A DNA stretch of 64,000 nucleotides, taken from contig CAYWRZ010000002.1 of assembly GCA_964460845.1 (NCBI GenBank), positions 1 to 64,000 of the forward strand, read 5' to 3'. Under the pieces are notes generated by a model. That model was not told where the DNA came from. It made no database searches and worked only from the letters and a program-made list of their open reading frames with translations. Position 1 is the first letter of the stretch; each line of letters starts with the position of its first letter. A program made the position numbers and the translations under genes. The stretch is from CAYWRZ01 sp964460845 (GTDB lineage Bacteria; Bacteroidota; Bacteroidia; Flavobacteriales_D; UBA2798). Positions 24,233 to 33,070 of this stretch are shown in pieces.

Positions 24233-26716
24233 TTACACGGGGTCCACATCTACTTCGACCAGCACCGGCTTATATTCGGGGTGAATTTTGAAATCGAGAA
24301 TTTTTTCGTTCATCTCCTGTTTGCGCAGCGCGTATTCCGATCCGCGTTCGAGCTTAAGGAGCAAGGTGCGGTAAAAATAATTCCGTATTCTCGGTACTAA
24401 GGGCTGTTCGGGACCCAATACCCTTTTACCAAGAGTGGTACGCAATTGTTCGGCTAAGTAACGGGCACCTTCTTCCACTTTTTGCAGATCCTTGTGCTTT
24501 AAGGTGATTTTTATCAGCCTTACGAAAGGAGGATAGGCGAAATTTCTACGTTCGATAAGCTCCTGGCTGTACATATTTTCGTAATCGTTTTGCATCACCT
24601 TTTGTACAATCCAATGGTTGGGTGTGTAGGTTTGGATCAGCACTTTTCCGCGTTTCTGCTTGCGTCCGGCCCGACCCGATACCTGCACCAGCAGTTGAAA
24701 AGAGCGCTCAAAAGCTCTGAAATCGGGATAATGAAGCAGCGAATCGGCATTGAGCACCCCCACCAGCGCCACCTTGTCGAAATCGAGTCCTTTGGTGACC
24801 ATCTGTGTGCCCACCAGCACATCGATGCGCTGGGCTTCAAATTCGCGGATAAGGTTGTAATAGGCGTTTTTGGAACGGGTCGAGTCGAGGTCCATACGCG
24901 CCACCCGTATGCCGGGAATGAGCAAGGTCAGGTCTTCTTCTATTTTTTCGGTACCGAAGCCGAGCATTTTAAGCTTATGGCTGCCGCAGGCCGAACAGGT
25001 TTTGGGCGGGGGGTAAACCGTAGCGCAGTAATGGCACTGCAATTGATGCGTTTGCTTGTGATAAGTCAGGCTTACGTCGCAATTGCGGCAGCGGGGTACC
25101 CATCCGCAGGTTTCGCAGAGCCAAAAAGGGGAGTAGCCCCTCCGGTTTTGAAACAGAATAACCTGTTCTTTTTGTGCTACTACTTCACGAATATGTTCGA
25201 TAAGGGTTTCGGAAAAATGCCCTTTCATTTTTTTATGCCGGGTCGCTTCGCCCAAATCGACACATTGCACTTCGGGCAGCATTACGCCACCGTAGCGTTT
25301 TTTTAGCGTGGCAAATCCGTATTTTCCTTGCTGCGCATTAAAATAAGATTCTATCGAAGGGGTAGCCGAACCCAACAGTACCCGGCATTTTTGAAGATGC
25401 CCCAGCATAATGGCCGAATCGCGGGCATGGTAACGCGGAGCCGGGTCGAACTGCTTGAAGCTGTTTTCGTGCTCTTCGTCCACGATAATAAGTCCGAGTT
25501 GCCGGAAGGGGAGAAACAGGGCCGAACGTGCTCCGAGCAGCACCCGGTACTTTCCGCTCAGCGTATGCGCCCAGGTTTCGGCGCGTTCCTGCTCGTTGAA
25601 GCGCGAATGGTAAATGCCTACCTCGTCGCCGAAATGTTTCCGCAGCCGGTTGATGATCTGCGTGGTTAAGGCAATCTCCGGAAGCAGGTACAAGACCTGA
25701 TTTTCGCCCGAGGCCAGCGCTTCTTCGATGAGGCGGATGTAAATTTCGGTTTTCCCACCCGAGGTTACCCCGTGCAAAAGCACCACTTCTTTTTCCGAAA
25801 ATCCATGCCTTACCTGATCGAGGGCTTGTTGCTGTGCCTCCGAAAGCGCTGCTACCGCAACGGTTTCGCCTTCGTAAACACCCAGCCTGTCCACCCTGAC
25901 CTGCACGGATTCTAACACTTCTTTACGGAGCAGGGTTTGAAGTGAGCTGCTGTGTTCGGGCATTTCTTCTAACAGATCGGCTTTGCGTACGTCTTCGGAT
26001 GTACCGCTATAACGGTTGGAAAGCTGTATAAAACGCAGCAGAATTTCTACCTGCTTTACTGTGCTTTTTTTAGTGCCGAGGCTGTCGAAAAGGTTTTTCA
26101 AGCCTTCTTCCGAAGCGTAGGCGGGGGCCAGACGGAGAAAGGTTTCGTAACGCGGCTTATACTTCTGCTTCAGCTCTTCTTCGACCATTACGGCACCCTT
26201 TTCGAGCAGCGATTTTACGTAGGGTTGAACGGTTTGCTGTGCAAGTAATTCGGCAATCTCTTTCAGCGTAAGCACTTCACGGGTTTCTAACGCGTCGAGA
26301 ATTACCTGCTCTTTTTCGTTGAATACGGTGTCGCGATGATAAGCTGTACCGGCTACGATACGGGTTTCGCTGGCCAGCTTCAGGCTTCCGGGCAGGGCGG
26401 CATTCATTACGTCGCCCGGGTGACAGCAATAATATGAGGCCATCCATTCCCAGAATATAAACTGGCTTTCGTGCACCAGCGGTCCCGGGTCGAGCACCGC
26501 TTCGATGTACTTGGCTTCGTAATGGCGCGGAGGAGTCTGATGGATACGCCTTACCAGCGCGGTGTAGCGTTTTTGGGCGCCAAACTGAACCACTACTCTT
26601 TGTCCTTCGAAGAGAACTTCGTTCAGGTCGAAGGGTACCCGATAGGTGTAGTACTGCGGTACCGACAAAGGCAGCAGCACATCGGCAAAATAGGTGATTC
26701 GTTCGCTATGGTTCAT
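24233..26716 (-). CDS. priA: Primosomal protein N' (replication restart helicase)
   Basis: A 3'-5' DNA helicase that reloads the replisome at stalled forks. The 827 residues are somewhat longer than E. coli PriA. Walker A GVTSGGKTEIY and the DEEH box (IIVDEEHENSFKQF) are followed by a cysteine-rich zinc module (CETCGWVPRCRNC ... CHYCATVYPPPKTCSACG) inserted between the helicase lobes, then motif V/VI (VGTQMVTKGLDFD, QVSGRAGR). The N-terminal DNA-binding domain starts YFADVLLPLSVPQYYTYRVP. It starts 52 bases downstream of pfkA on the same strand. Confidence 0.96.
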   Translation of the reverse strand: MNHSERITYFADVLLPLSVPQYYTYRVPFDLNEVLFEGQRVVVQFGAQKRYTALVRRIHQTPPRHYEAKYIEAVLDPGPLVHESQFIFWEWMASYYCCHPGDVMNAALPGSLKLASETRIVAGTAYHRDTVFNEKEQVILDALETREVLTLKEIAELLAQQTVQPYVKSLLEKGAVMVEEELKQKYKPRYETFLRLAPAYASEEGLKNLFDSLGTKKSTVKQVEILLRFIQLSNRYSGTSEDVRKADLLEEMPEHSSSLQTLLRKEVLESVQVRVDRLGVYEGETVAVAALSEAQQQALDQVRHGFSEKEVVLLHGVTSGGKTEIYIRLIEEALASGENQVLYLLPEIALTTQIINRLRKHFGDEVGIYHSRFNEQERAETWAHTLSGKYRVLLGARSALFLPFRQLGLIIVDEEHENSFKQFDPAPRYHARDSAIMLGHLQKCRVLLGSATPSIESYFNAQQGKYGFATLKKRYGGVMLPEVQCVDLGEATRHKKMKGHFSETLIEHIREVVAQKEQVILFQNRRGYSPFWLCETCGWVPRCRNCDVSLTYHKQTHQLQCHYCATVYPPPKTCSACGSHKLKMLGFGTEKIEEDLTLLIPGIRVARMDLDSTRSKNAYYNLIREFEAQRIDVLVGTQMVTKGLDFDKVALVGVLNADSLLHYPDFRAFERSFQLLVQVSGRAGRKQKRGKVLIQTYTPNHWIVQKVMQNDYENMYSQELIERRNFAYPPFVRLIKITLKHKDLQKVEEGARYLAEQLRTTLGKRVLGPEQPLVPRIRNYFYRTLLLKLERGSEYALRKQEMNEKILDFKIHPEYKPVLVEVDVDPV

Positions 26717-26768
26717 AGTCGGCTCGGCAAAAGTAGGAAATAGGGCTTGCAGAAAACGATAAACCCGC

Positions 26769-27737
26769 TCAGAGCGAAAGAATTTCCATCATCTTCAGGT
26801 AATCGGGATTGAGCCCTTGCAGGTGCTTTACGGTTTTTTGGAAGGGGTTAAGCCTGATTTGTCCGTTGACAATACCCACCATCACATTGCGTTCGCCAGC
26901 CCGCAGCGCTTCTACTGCGGCAAATCCCATACGCGAAGCCTGTACCCGGTCGAGGCAGGTGGGGTTGCCCCCGCGTTGCAGGTGTCCGAGCACGGTGACC
27001 CGCGTGTCGAAACCAGGCAGGGCTTCTCTTACCTGACGGGCTACGCTGAAGGCGCCGCCTTCTTCGTCGCCTTCCGACACGATGATGATTTTCGAAGATT
27101 TGTCTTTGCGTCCTTCCGACAGCTTGCGGATAAGTTCCGGGATATCGGTTTTGGTTTCGGGAATCAGAATGGCTTCGGCACCTACGGCCAGTCCGCTGCG
27201 CAAGGCGATAAGCCCCGCATCGCGACCCATTACTTCTACGAAAAACAGGCGGTCGTGGCTTTCGGCAGTGTCTCTTATTTTATCGACGGCTTCGACTACA
27301 GTATTCAGTGCGGTATCGTAGCCTATGGTATAATCGGTACCCGACAGGTCGTTGTCTATGGTACCCGGGCAGCCCACAAAAGGAATATTGCTCATTTCGC
27401 TGAAGGTAGCCGCACCGCGAAAAGTACCATCGCCTCCGATGGCCACCACGCCTTCGATACCGTGCATTTGCAAATTTTCGAGGGCTATTTTACGACCCTC
27501 GGGCTGCATAAAACGTGCGCTTCTCGACGTTTTAAGCAAAGTACCGCCCCGGTTGATGATACGGGCTACCGAGCGGCGTTCCAATGGAATAAACTCGTTG
27601 TTGATCATGCCTTCGTAGCCCCGCAGGATGCCCATCACTTCCATTCCGTAATAGATGCCCGTACGCACTACCGCGCGAATACAGGCGTTCATTCCGGGCG
27701 AATCGCCGCCCGAAGTAAATACGGCTATTTTTTTCAT
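26769..27737 (-). CDS. pfkA: ATP-dependent 6-phosphofructokinase
   Basis: Phosphorylates fructose 6-phosphate to fructose 1,6-bisphosphate, the committing step of glycolysis. The 322 residues match bacterial PfkA. GGDSPGMNACIRAVVRTG is the N-terminal nucleotide site; GGDGTFRGA and GCPGTIDNDLSGTDYTIG carry glycines at the two positions that distinguish ATP enzymes from PPi enzymes (PPi enzymes have Lys in PKTIDND). VEVMGRDAGLIAL and HLQRGGNPTCLDR complete the sugar-phosphate site. Probably co-transcribed with priA. Confidence 0.96.
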   Translation of the reverse strand: MKKIAVFTSGGDSPGMNACIRAVVRTGIYYGMEVMGILRGYEGMINNEFIPLERRSVARIINRGGTLLKTSRSARFMQPEGRKIALENLQMHGIEGVVAIGGDGTFRGAATFSEMSNIPFVGCPGTIDNDLSGTDYTIGYDTALNTVVEAVDKIRDTAESHDRLFFVEVMGRDAGLIALRSGLAVGAEAILIPETKTDIPELIRKLSEGRKDKSSKIIIVSEGDEEGGAFSVARQVREALPGFDTRVTVLGHLQRGGNPTCLDRVQASRMGFAAVEALRAGERNVMVGIVNGQIRLNPFQKTVKHLQGLNPDYLKMMEILSL

Positions 27738-27903
27738 ACGCTACACAAGTGGTTACAGGCATTAAAGTAAGCGAATATTTGACAAATCGCTTGGTTTCCG
27801 GCTTTAGTTCCTGTAAAAAATAAACCCTGGCCGGAGAGAGTGCCTGCTTTTTATCGGGATTAATTCCGGAAATGCATAGTTTTACACCGCGAGAAAAGAA
27901 CCT

Positions 27904-28665
27904 ATGAAGAAACTATACGGCTGGTTGCTCAAAACCATTCCCCGGCCCTGGCTCATCCGGCTCAGCTATGTGTTCAGGCTTTTTGCCCCGCTTTTTCTGA
28001 AAGGCAATAAGGTAGAATGTCCGGTATGTACCAAAACTTATAAGCGTTTTTTACCTTACGGTGCCCGCCAGCGACCCAATGTGCTGTGTCCCAATTGCCT
28101 TTCGCTCGAAAGGCACCGCTTGCTCTGGCTTTATCTGCAGGAGAAAACGGATTTTTTTACGGCTCCGCATCAGATGCTGCACGTAGCTCCCGAGCAATGT
28201 TTTTACCATCGTTTTAAAGCGCTGAAAAACTTGAAATACACTACGGCCGATTTGGTATCGCCTTTGGCCGAAGTGAAAATGGATTTGCACCATATTCCTT
28301 TTCCCGACGAAAGTTACGATGTGATTCTCTGTAATCATGTGCTGGAGCATGTAGAAGATGATCGGCGCTGTATGCGTGAGCTGTTTCGTGTGCTGCGTCC
28401 CGGCGGTTTTGCCATTATGCAGGTTCCGATGGATTATACGCGAAGCAGCACTTTCGAAGATCCGACGATTACCCGTCCCGAAGACCGTGAAAAACACTTT
28501 TGGCAGAAAGATCACCTGCGCCTTTACGGGCTGGATTACCCCGATCGCCTTCGCGAAGCCGGTTTTAGGGTAGAAGAAGTCCGTATCGGCGATACCTTGG
28601 GCGAGACGCTGCGTGAACGTTACCGCCTCGATCCGCAGGAACCGCTTTATGTGTGTACCCGTTAA
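27904..28665 (+). CDS. SAM-dependent methyltransferase with N-terminal zinc ribbon
   Basis: A 253-residue class I methyltransferase-like protein. A hydrophobic/basic N-terminus is followed by a four-cysteine ribbon, CPVC (about 40-43) and CPNC (about 63-66), of the type seen in RlmA-like enzymes and in glycan methyltransferases. The Rossmann part has weak motif I (MLHVAPEQCF), MDLHHIPFPDESYDVILCNHVLEHV and FRVLRPGGFAIMQVP. The substrate is unknown; because the first motif is HVAPE rather than the glycine-rich DxGxGxG, SAM binding is likely but atypical. Isolated between pfkA (divergent) and guaB. Confidence 0.75.
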   Translation: MKKLYGWLLKTIPRPWLIRLSYVFRLFAPLFLKGNKVECPVCTKTYKRFLPYGARQRPNVLCPNCLSLERHRLLWLYLQEKTDFFTAPHQMLHVAPEQCFYHRFKALKNLKYTTADLVSPLAEVKMDLHHIPFPDESYDVILCNHVLEHVEDDRRCMRELFRVLRPGGFAIMQVPMDYTRSSTFEDPTITRPEDREKHFWQKDHLRLYGLDYPDRLREAGFRVEEVRIGDTLGETLRERYRLDPQEPLYVCTR

Positions 28666-28708
28666 AGCCTTCCCTTCTTTTTTTAGGGAACGGTTGCGGC
28701 AAATTTCG

Positions 28709-28716
28709 TAACTTTG
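28709..28716 (+). promoter_or_regulatory. -7 box of the guaB operon
   Basis: TAACTTTG, matching TAnnTTTG, 28 bases before the guaB start. No TTTG at the standard distance is seen, only a TTG at 28694. Confidence 0.5.
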
Positions 28717-28744
28717 CGCAATTTTAAAGACCGGAATTACGCTT

Positions 28745-30220
28745 ATGACCGTATCTGATTCCAAAATCATCGGCGAAGGGCTTACCTACGACGATGTGCT
28801 TCTCGTACCCAACTACTCGGAAGTGCTCCCCCGCGAAGTGGACATACGTTCGCGCCTTACCCGCAATATCGTTATCAACCTGCCGCTCGTTTCGGCCGCG
28901 ATGGACACCGTAACCGAATCGGCACTGGCTATTGCCCTGGCGCAACAGGGTGGAATAGGGGTAATTCATAAGAATATGAGTGTCGAAAAGCAGGCGGCCG
29001 AGGTGCGTAAGGTGAAGCGTTCGGAAAGCGGAATGATTCAGGATCCGATTACTTTGCCGGTAAATGCTACCGTAGGCGATGCCCTGAAAATTATGTCGGA
29101 GAACAAAATAGGGGGTATTCCTGTAATCGATGGAAACCATAAGCTGGTGGGTATTGTGACCAACCGGGATCTGCGTTTTGAGAAGAAAACCGGCAAGCCC
29201 GTAGCCGAAGTAATGACCACCACCAAGCTGATTACGGCTAAAAAAGGAATAGACCTGTTTCAGGCCGAAGGCATTCTTCAGCAAAATAAAATTGAAAAGC
29301 TTCCGGTGGTGGACGATGAGTTTAAGCTCGTTGGCCTTATCACCTACCGCGATATTATCAAGCTCAAAGAACATCCCAATTCCTGTAAGGATCACCTCGG
29401 TCGCCTCAGAGTAGCGGCTGCGGTGGGCATTACGCACAATACTGCCGAACGTGTAGCTGCCCTGGTGGCTGCCGGTGTGGATGCCGTCGTGATCGATACG
29501 GCGCACGGACATACCGCTGCCGTAGTGCAGGTGCTCAAGCAGGTAAAAGAAGCGCATCCCTCGCTCGAAGTAGTGGTCGGTAACATCGCCACCCCCGAAG
29601 CCGCACTTGCTTTGGTCGAAGCCGGAGCCGATGCGGTGAAAGTTGGTATAGGTCCGGGCTCTATCTGCACCACCCGCGTGATTGCCGGTGTGGGCGTTCC
29701 CCAGCTTTATGCCGTGATGACAGTGGCCAAAGCGCTCGAAGGGACAGGCGTACCTGTTATCGCCGATGGTGGTATCCGTTATACCGGCGACGTGGTAAAG
29801 GCTATTGCAGCCGGTGCCTCTACCGTAATGGTTGGCTCGATGTTTGCCGGAGTGGAAGAATCGCCCGGAGAAACCATCATTTACGAAGGAAGAAAATTCA
29901 AATCCTATCGCGGTATGGGTTCTATCGAAGCCATGCAACAGGGATCGAAAGACCGTTATTTCCAGGACATGGAAGACGATATTAAAAAACTGGTACCCGA
30001 AGGCATTTCGGGGCGTGTGCCCTACAAAGGTCATTTGGCCGAGGTGACTTATCAGGTAGTCGGCGGACTGAGAGCCGGAATGGGCTATTGCGGTGCCAAA
30101 GACGTACCTTCATTGCAGGAGAAAGCCCGTTTTGTCAGAATTACCACAGCCGGTTTCCGCGAGAGTCACCCGCACAACATCAACATTACCCGCGAAGCAC
30201 CCAATTACAGTATTGTTTAA
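28745..30220 (+). CDS. guaB: Inosine-5'-monophosphate dehydrogenase
   Basis: Oxidises IMP to XMP with NAD, the rate-limiting step of GMP synthesis. The 491 residues have the usual layout: barrel start LTYDDVLLVPNYSEVLP, two CBS regulatory domains at about 95-210 (MIQDPITLPVNAT, LITAKKGIDLF), then the barrel with VKVGIGPGSICTTRVIAGVGVPQ carrying the catalytic Cys, and the mobile flap YRGMGSIEAMQQGSKDRY with the Arg. Complete and likely active. First gene before three parvulin/SurA genes (36-base gap). Confidence 0.97.
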   Translation: MTVSDSKIIGEGLTYDDVLLVPNYSEVLPREVDIRSRLTRNIVINLPLVSAAMDTVTESALAIALAQQGGIGVIHKNMSVEKQAAEVRKVKRSESGMIQDPITLPVNATVGDALKIMSENKIGGIPVIDGNHKLVGIVTNRDLRFEKKTGKPVAEVMTTTKLITAKKGIDLFQAEGILQQNKIEKLPVVDDEFKLVGLITYRDIIKLKEHPNSCKDHLGRLRVAAAVGITHNTAERVAALVAAGVDAVVIDTAHGHTAAVVQVLKQVKEAHPSLEVVVGNIATPEAALALVEAGADAVKVGIGPGSICTTRVIAGVGVPQLYAVMTVAKALEGTGVPVIADGGIRYTGDVVKAIAAGASTVMVGSMFAGVEESPGETIIYEGRKFKSYRGMGSIEAMQQGSKDRYFQDMEDDIKKLVPEGISGRVPYKGHLAEVTYQVVGGLRAGMGYCGAKDVPSLQEKARFVRITTAGFRESHPHNINITREAPNYSIV

Positions 30221-30256
30221 AACGCTATAAATCCTCCACGAATCATTCCTACGCGC

Positions 30257-32221
30257 ATGAAAATCACACCTTTTTTCGGATGGGCACTGGCCTTGTTGCT
30301 CAGTACGCCTGTGTTGGCACAGCAGAACGATGCCGTGATCATGACTGTTAATGGCAAACCCGTGTACAAGTCGGAGTTTGAAGCCATTTACCGTAAAAAC
30401 AACAAAGAGGCTAACGTGTCTCCTCAGGCACTGGACGAGTACATGGAACTTTTTACCAATTTCAGGCTAAAAGTAGCTGATGCTCAGGAATTAGGACTTG
30501 ATACCGTTCGTAAATTCCGCGACGAGCTGGCCGGATACCGCAAGCAGTTAGCCCGCCCTTATCTGGTAGATAATGAGTTGTCGGAAGATTTGGTCAAAGA
30601 GGCTTATGACCGAATGAAAGAAGAAATCAGGGCCAGCCATATTCTGGTACGTTGCGACTGGGAAGCAGACCCGAAAGATACCCTTGCCGCCTGGAAAAAA
30701 GCGATAGCCCTTCGCGAAAGAGTGATTAAAACCGGCGATTTTGCGCAGGTAGCCTCGGGCAAAAACGGCTCCGAAGATCCTTCGGTGTCCGAAAACAAAG
30801 GCGATTTGGGCTATTTTACCGCGCTTCGGATGGTGTATCCTTTCGAAAGTGCCGCCTATAAGCTCAACACAGGCGAAATTTCCATGCCGGTACGTTCTAA
30901 TTACGGCTATCATATTATTAAAGTGACCGACCGTCGTCCTGCACGAGGAACCATCCGTGTGGCCCATATCCTCATTTCGGCTACCGCAAAAGACACTCCC
31001 GAAAATCAGGAAAAAGCCCTCGCCAAAATACAGGAGATTCGCGACCGGATCATCGCCGGCGAAGGATTTGCAGAAATGGCCCTGCTGCATTCCGACGACG
31101 TAGGATCCAGCCGCCGAGGAGGTGAGCTTGCGCCTTTCGGTACCAATGGAACCGTGCAAATGGTAGAAGAATTTGAGAATGCCTCTTTTGCACTCAAAGA
31201 AGACGGCGATATTTCTCCCGTAATCCGCACTTCATACGGATATCATATTATCAAACGTTTGGAGCTGAAGCCGCTCGAACCCTTCGACGAACTAAAAGCA
31301 TCGATCCGTCAGCGTATAGCGCGTGATTCGCGTTCGCAGCTTCCGCAGCAATCGTTTGTCAACAAGCTGAAAGCCAAATACGGATTTAAAGAAAATGAAA
31401 AAGCCCTCGCTCCTTATTACAAAGCGGTAGATACACTGGTGTTCTACGCGGCCTGGGATGGGCGCAATACCGCCAACTTTAAAGCGGTGATGTTTGAATT
31501 TGCCGGTAAGAAATATACCCAGCAGGAGTTTACCGCTTATATTTTGGGCAATCAGCGTAAAGGCCAGCGCGAAGACATTCACGTGTATGTAAACCGCAGC
31601 TACGAGCGTTGGAAAAATCAGATCATTATCGGATACGAAGATGCCCGTTTGGAAGAAAGCTATCCTGATTTCCGTTTGCTGATGAACGAGTACCGCGACG
31701 GTATCCTGCTGTTTGAGCTCACCGAGCAGAAAGTATGGTCGAAAGCGGTGAAAGACAGCGCCGGCTTAGCCGAATTTTACGAAGCCAATAAGCAGAATTA
31801 TATGTGGCCTATTCGTTACCAGTCCGAAATCTATTACGCCGCCGATGCAAAAATTGCCAAAGCGCTTCGCAAGGATTTGAAAAAAGGAAAACTTGATCCG
31901 GCCGCACTCGCCGAGAAATACAATAAAGATTCGCAGCTCAATCTGAAAATTGAAACGGGAACCTTTATCGGTTCAGACAACGAATTGTTGACCAATCACA
32001 CCCCAAAAAGCACCGGACTTTCGGAAGATATTCCCTACAACGGGCAGGTGGTGATTATTCGTACGCTTCGTATATTGGATCCCGCTCCCAAAACGCTGGC
32101 CGAAGGAAAAGGACAAATCACTTCCGATTACCAAAATTACCTCGAAGCCGAATGGATCAAGTCGCTGCGTGCGCGCTATCCGGTAGAGGTAAACAAAGAA
32201 GTGCTGCACAGCATCAAATAA
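30257..32221 (+). CDS. Periplasmic peptidyl-prolyl isomerase with two parvulin domains
   Basis: A 654-residue exported folding factor. Signal peptide MKITPFFGWALALLLSTPVLAQ; N-terminal SurA-like helical region (VNGKPVYKSEFEAIYRKNN); two parvulin domains at about 115-225 (RASHILVRCDW ... KGDLGYFTALRMVYPFE ... NYGYHIIKVTDRRP) and 230-335 (RVAHILISATAKDTPE ... RRGGELAPFG ... SYGYHIIKRLELKP). A long C-terminal region of about 300 residues follows with no named domain. Both domains have the His and Gly features of parvulins. Likely works on outer-membrane or secreted clients. Its stop is followed directly by the next ATG. Confidence 0.92.
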   Translation: MKITPFFGWALALLLSTPVLAQQNDAVIMTVNGKPVYKSEFEAIYRKNNKEANVSPQALDEYMELFTNFRLKVADAQELGLDTVRKFRDELAGYRKQLARPYLVDNELSEDLVKEAYDRMKEEIRASHILVRCDWEADPKDTLAAWKKAIALRERVIKTGDFAQVASGKNGSEDPSVSENKGDLGYFTALRMVYPFESAAYKLNTGEISMPVRSNYGYHIIKVTDRRPARGTIRVAHILISATAKDTPENQEKALAKIQEIRDRIIAGEGFAEMALLHSDDVGSSRRGGELAPFGTNGTVQMVEEFENASFALKEDGDISPVIRTSYGYHIIKRLELKPLEPFDELKASIRQRIARDSRSQLPQQSFVNKLKAKYGFKENEKALAPYYKAVDTLVFYAAWDGRNTANFKAVMFEFAGKKYTQQEFTAYILGNQRKGQREDIHVYVNRSYERWKNQIIIGYEDARLEESYPDFRLLMNEYRDGILLFELTEQKVWSKAVKDSAGLAEFYEANKQNYMWPIRYQSEIYYAADAKIAKALRKDLKKGKLDPAALAEKYNKDSQLNLKIETGTFIGSDNELLTNHTPKSTGLSEDIPYNGQVVIIRTLRILDPAPKTLAEGKGQITSDYQNYLEAEWIKSLRARYPVEVNKEVLHSIK

Positions 32222-33070
32222 ATGAAGTACGGGCTTATCTTCGGTTGCCTTGTCGGTTTACTGGCGGTTTCCTGCCGGCAGCAGACGGTGTCCGAAGAGG
32301 GCTTGCTGGCAAAAGTGTACGACAAGACCCTTTACCTTTCGGAAGTAAGAAAGCAGATGCCGCGTGGGCTCAGTCCCGAAGACAGCCTCGTATTTGTGAA
32401 GGAATACACCGACGGTTGGATACGGGAGTCCGTGATGCTGCACCGGGCCGAGCAGGAACTGCCCAATGAAGCGCTCGATGTGCAAAACCGGCTCGAACAC
32501 TATCGACGTTCCCTGCTTATTTATGCCTACGAAAAAGAATACGCCCAGCAAAAGCTTGATACTACGGTAAGCGAAACAGAGATCGAAACGCATTATCAGG
32601 AGAATCAGGAAGATTTTAAGCTGGCCGACTATATCGTAAAAGTGCTGTACATCAAGCTCGATAAAAACGATCGCCAAAAAGAAAAAGTGGCTCGTTGGTA
32701 CAAATCGACCGTAAAAGCCGATAGGGTAGAACTGGAAAAATATTGTGCCGAAAACGCCGTTAACTACTACAACGATTCCGAAAGCTGGGTTTATCTGAAC
32801 GAGCTGTTACGTGAAGTACCGCTGCGTCTCGACGATAAGCAGGCTTTTTTGGAACAGCAGAAATCGGCACAATTTGAAGACGAAGAATTTGCGTATTACT
32901 TGTGGATATACGACTACCGGCTGAAAGATTCCTTCTCTCCGCTGAGTTTGGAAAGAGAAAATATTAAGGCACGCATTTTGAACCTGCGTACCACCGAACT
33001 GATAAAGCAGATGCGAATCGAACTGTTGAAATCCGCTTCGGCCGAAATTAAAAATTATGTGGAAAATTAA
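32222..33070 (+). CDS. SurA-N-like lipoprotein
   Basis: A 282-residue predicted lipoprotein: MKYGLIFGCLVGLLAVSC places the lipobox Cys at 18. The mature part is charged and helical and resembles the chaperone (SurA_N/PpiC N-terminal) part of the flanking isomerases (LAKVYDKTLYLSEVRKQMP ... IRESVMLHRAEQELP), but no parvulin domain is visible. A membrane-tethered chaperone partner of its neighbours is a reasonable inference. The ATG is the base after the upstream stop, and the 3' end overlaps the next gene by 14 bases, so all three are translationally coupled. Confidence 0.8.
   Translation: MKYGLIFGCLVGLLAVSCRQQTVSEEGLLAKVYDKTLYLSEVRKQMPRGLSPEDSLVFVKEYTDGWIRESVMLHRAEQELPNEALDVQNRLEHYRRSLLIYAYEKEYAQQKLDTTVSETEIETHYQENQEDFKLADYIVKVLYIKLDKNDRQKEKVARWYKSTVKADRVELEKYCAENAVNYYNDSESWVYLNELLREVPLRLDDKQAFLEQQKSAQFEDEEFAYYLWIYDYRLKDSFSPLSLERENIKARILNLRTTELIKQMRIELLKSASAEIKNYVEN

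Noticed and set aside
26769..27737. PPi-dependent phosphofructokinase
   Set aside because: The Gly in GCPGTIDND and GGDGT indicate ATP use; PPi enzymes have Lys in PKTIDND.
28724..30034. Minus-strand frame of 436 codons
   Set aside because: Shadow of guaB; the product is His/Tyr/Phe-rich low-information sequence with no start support.
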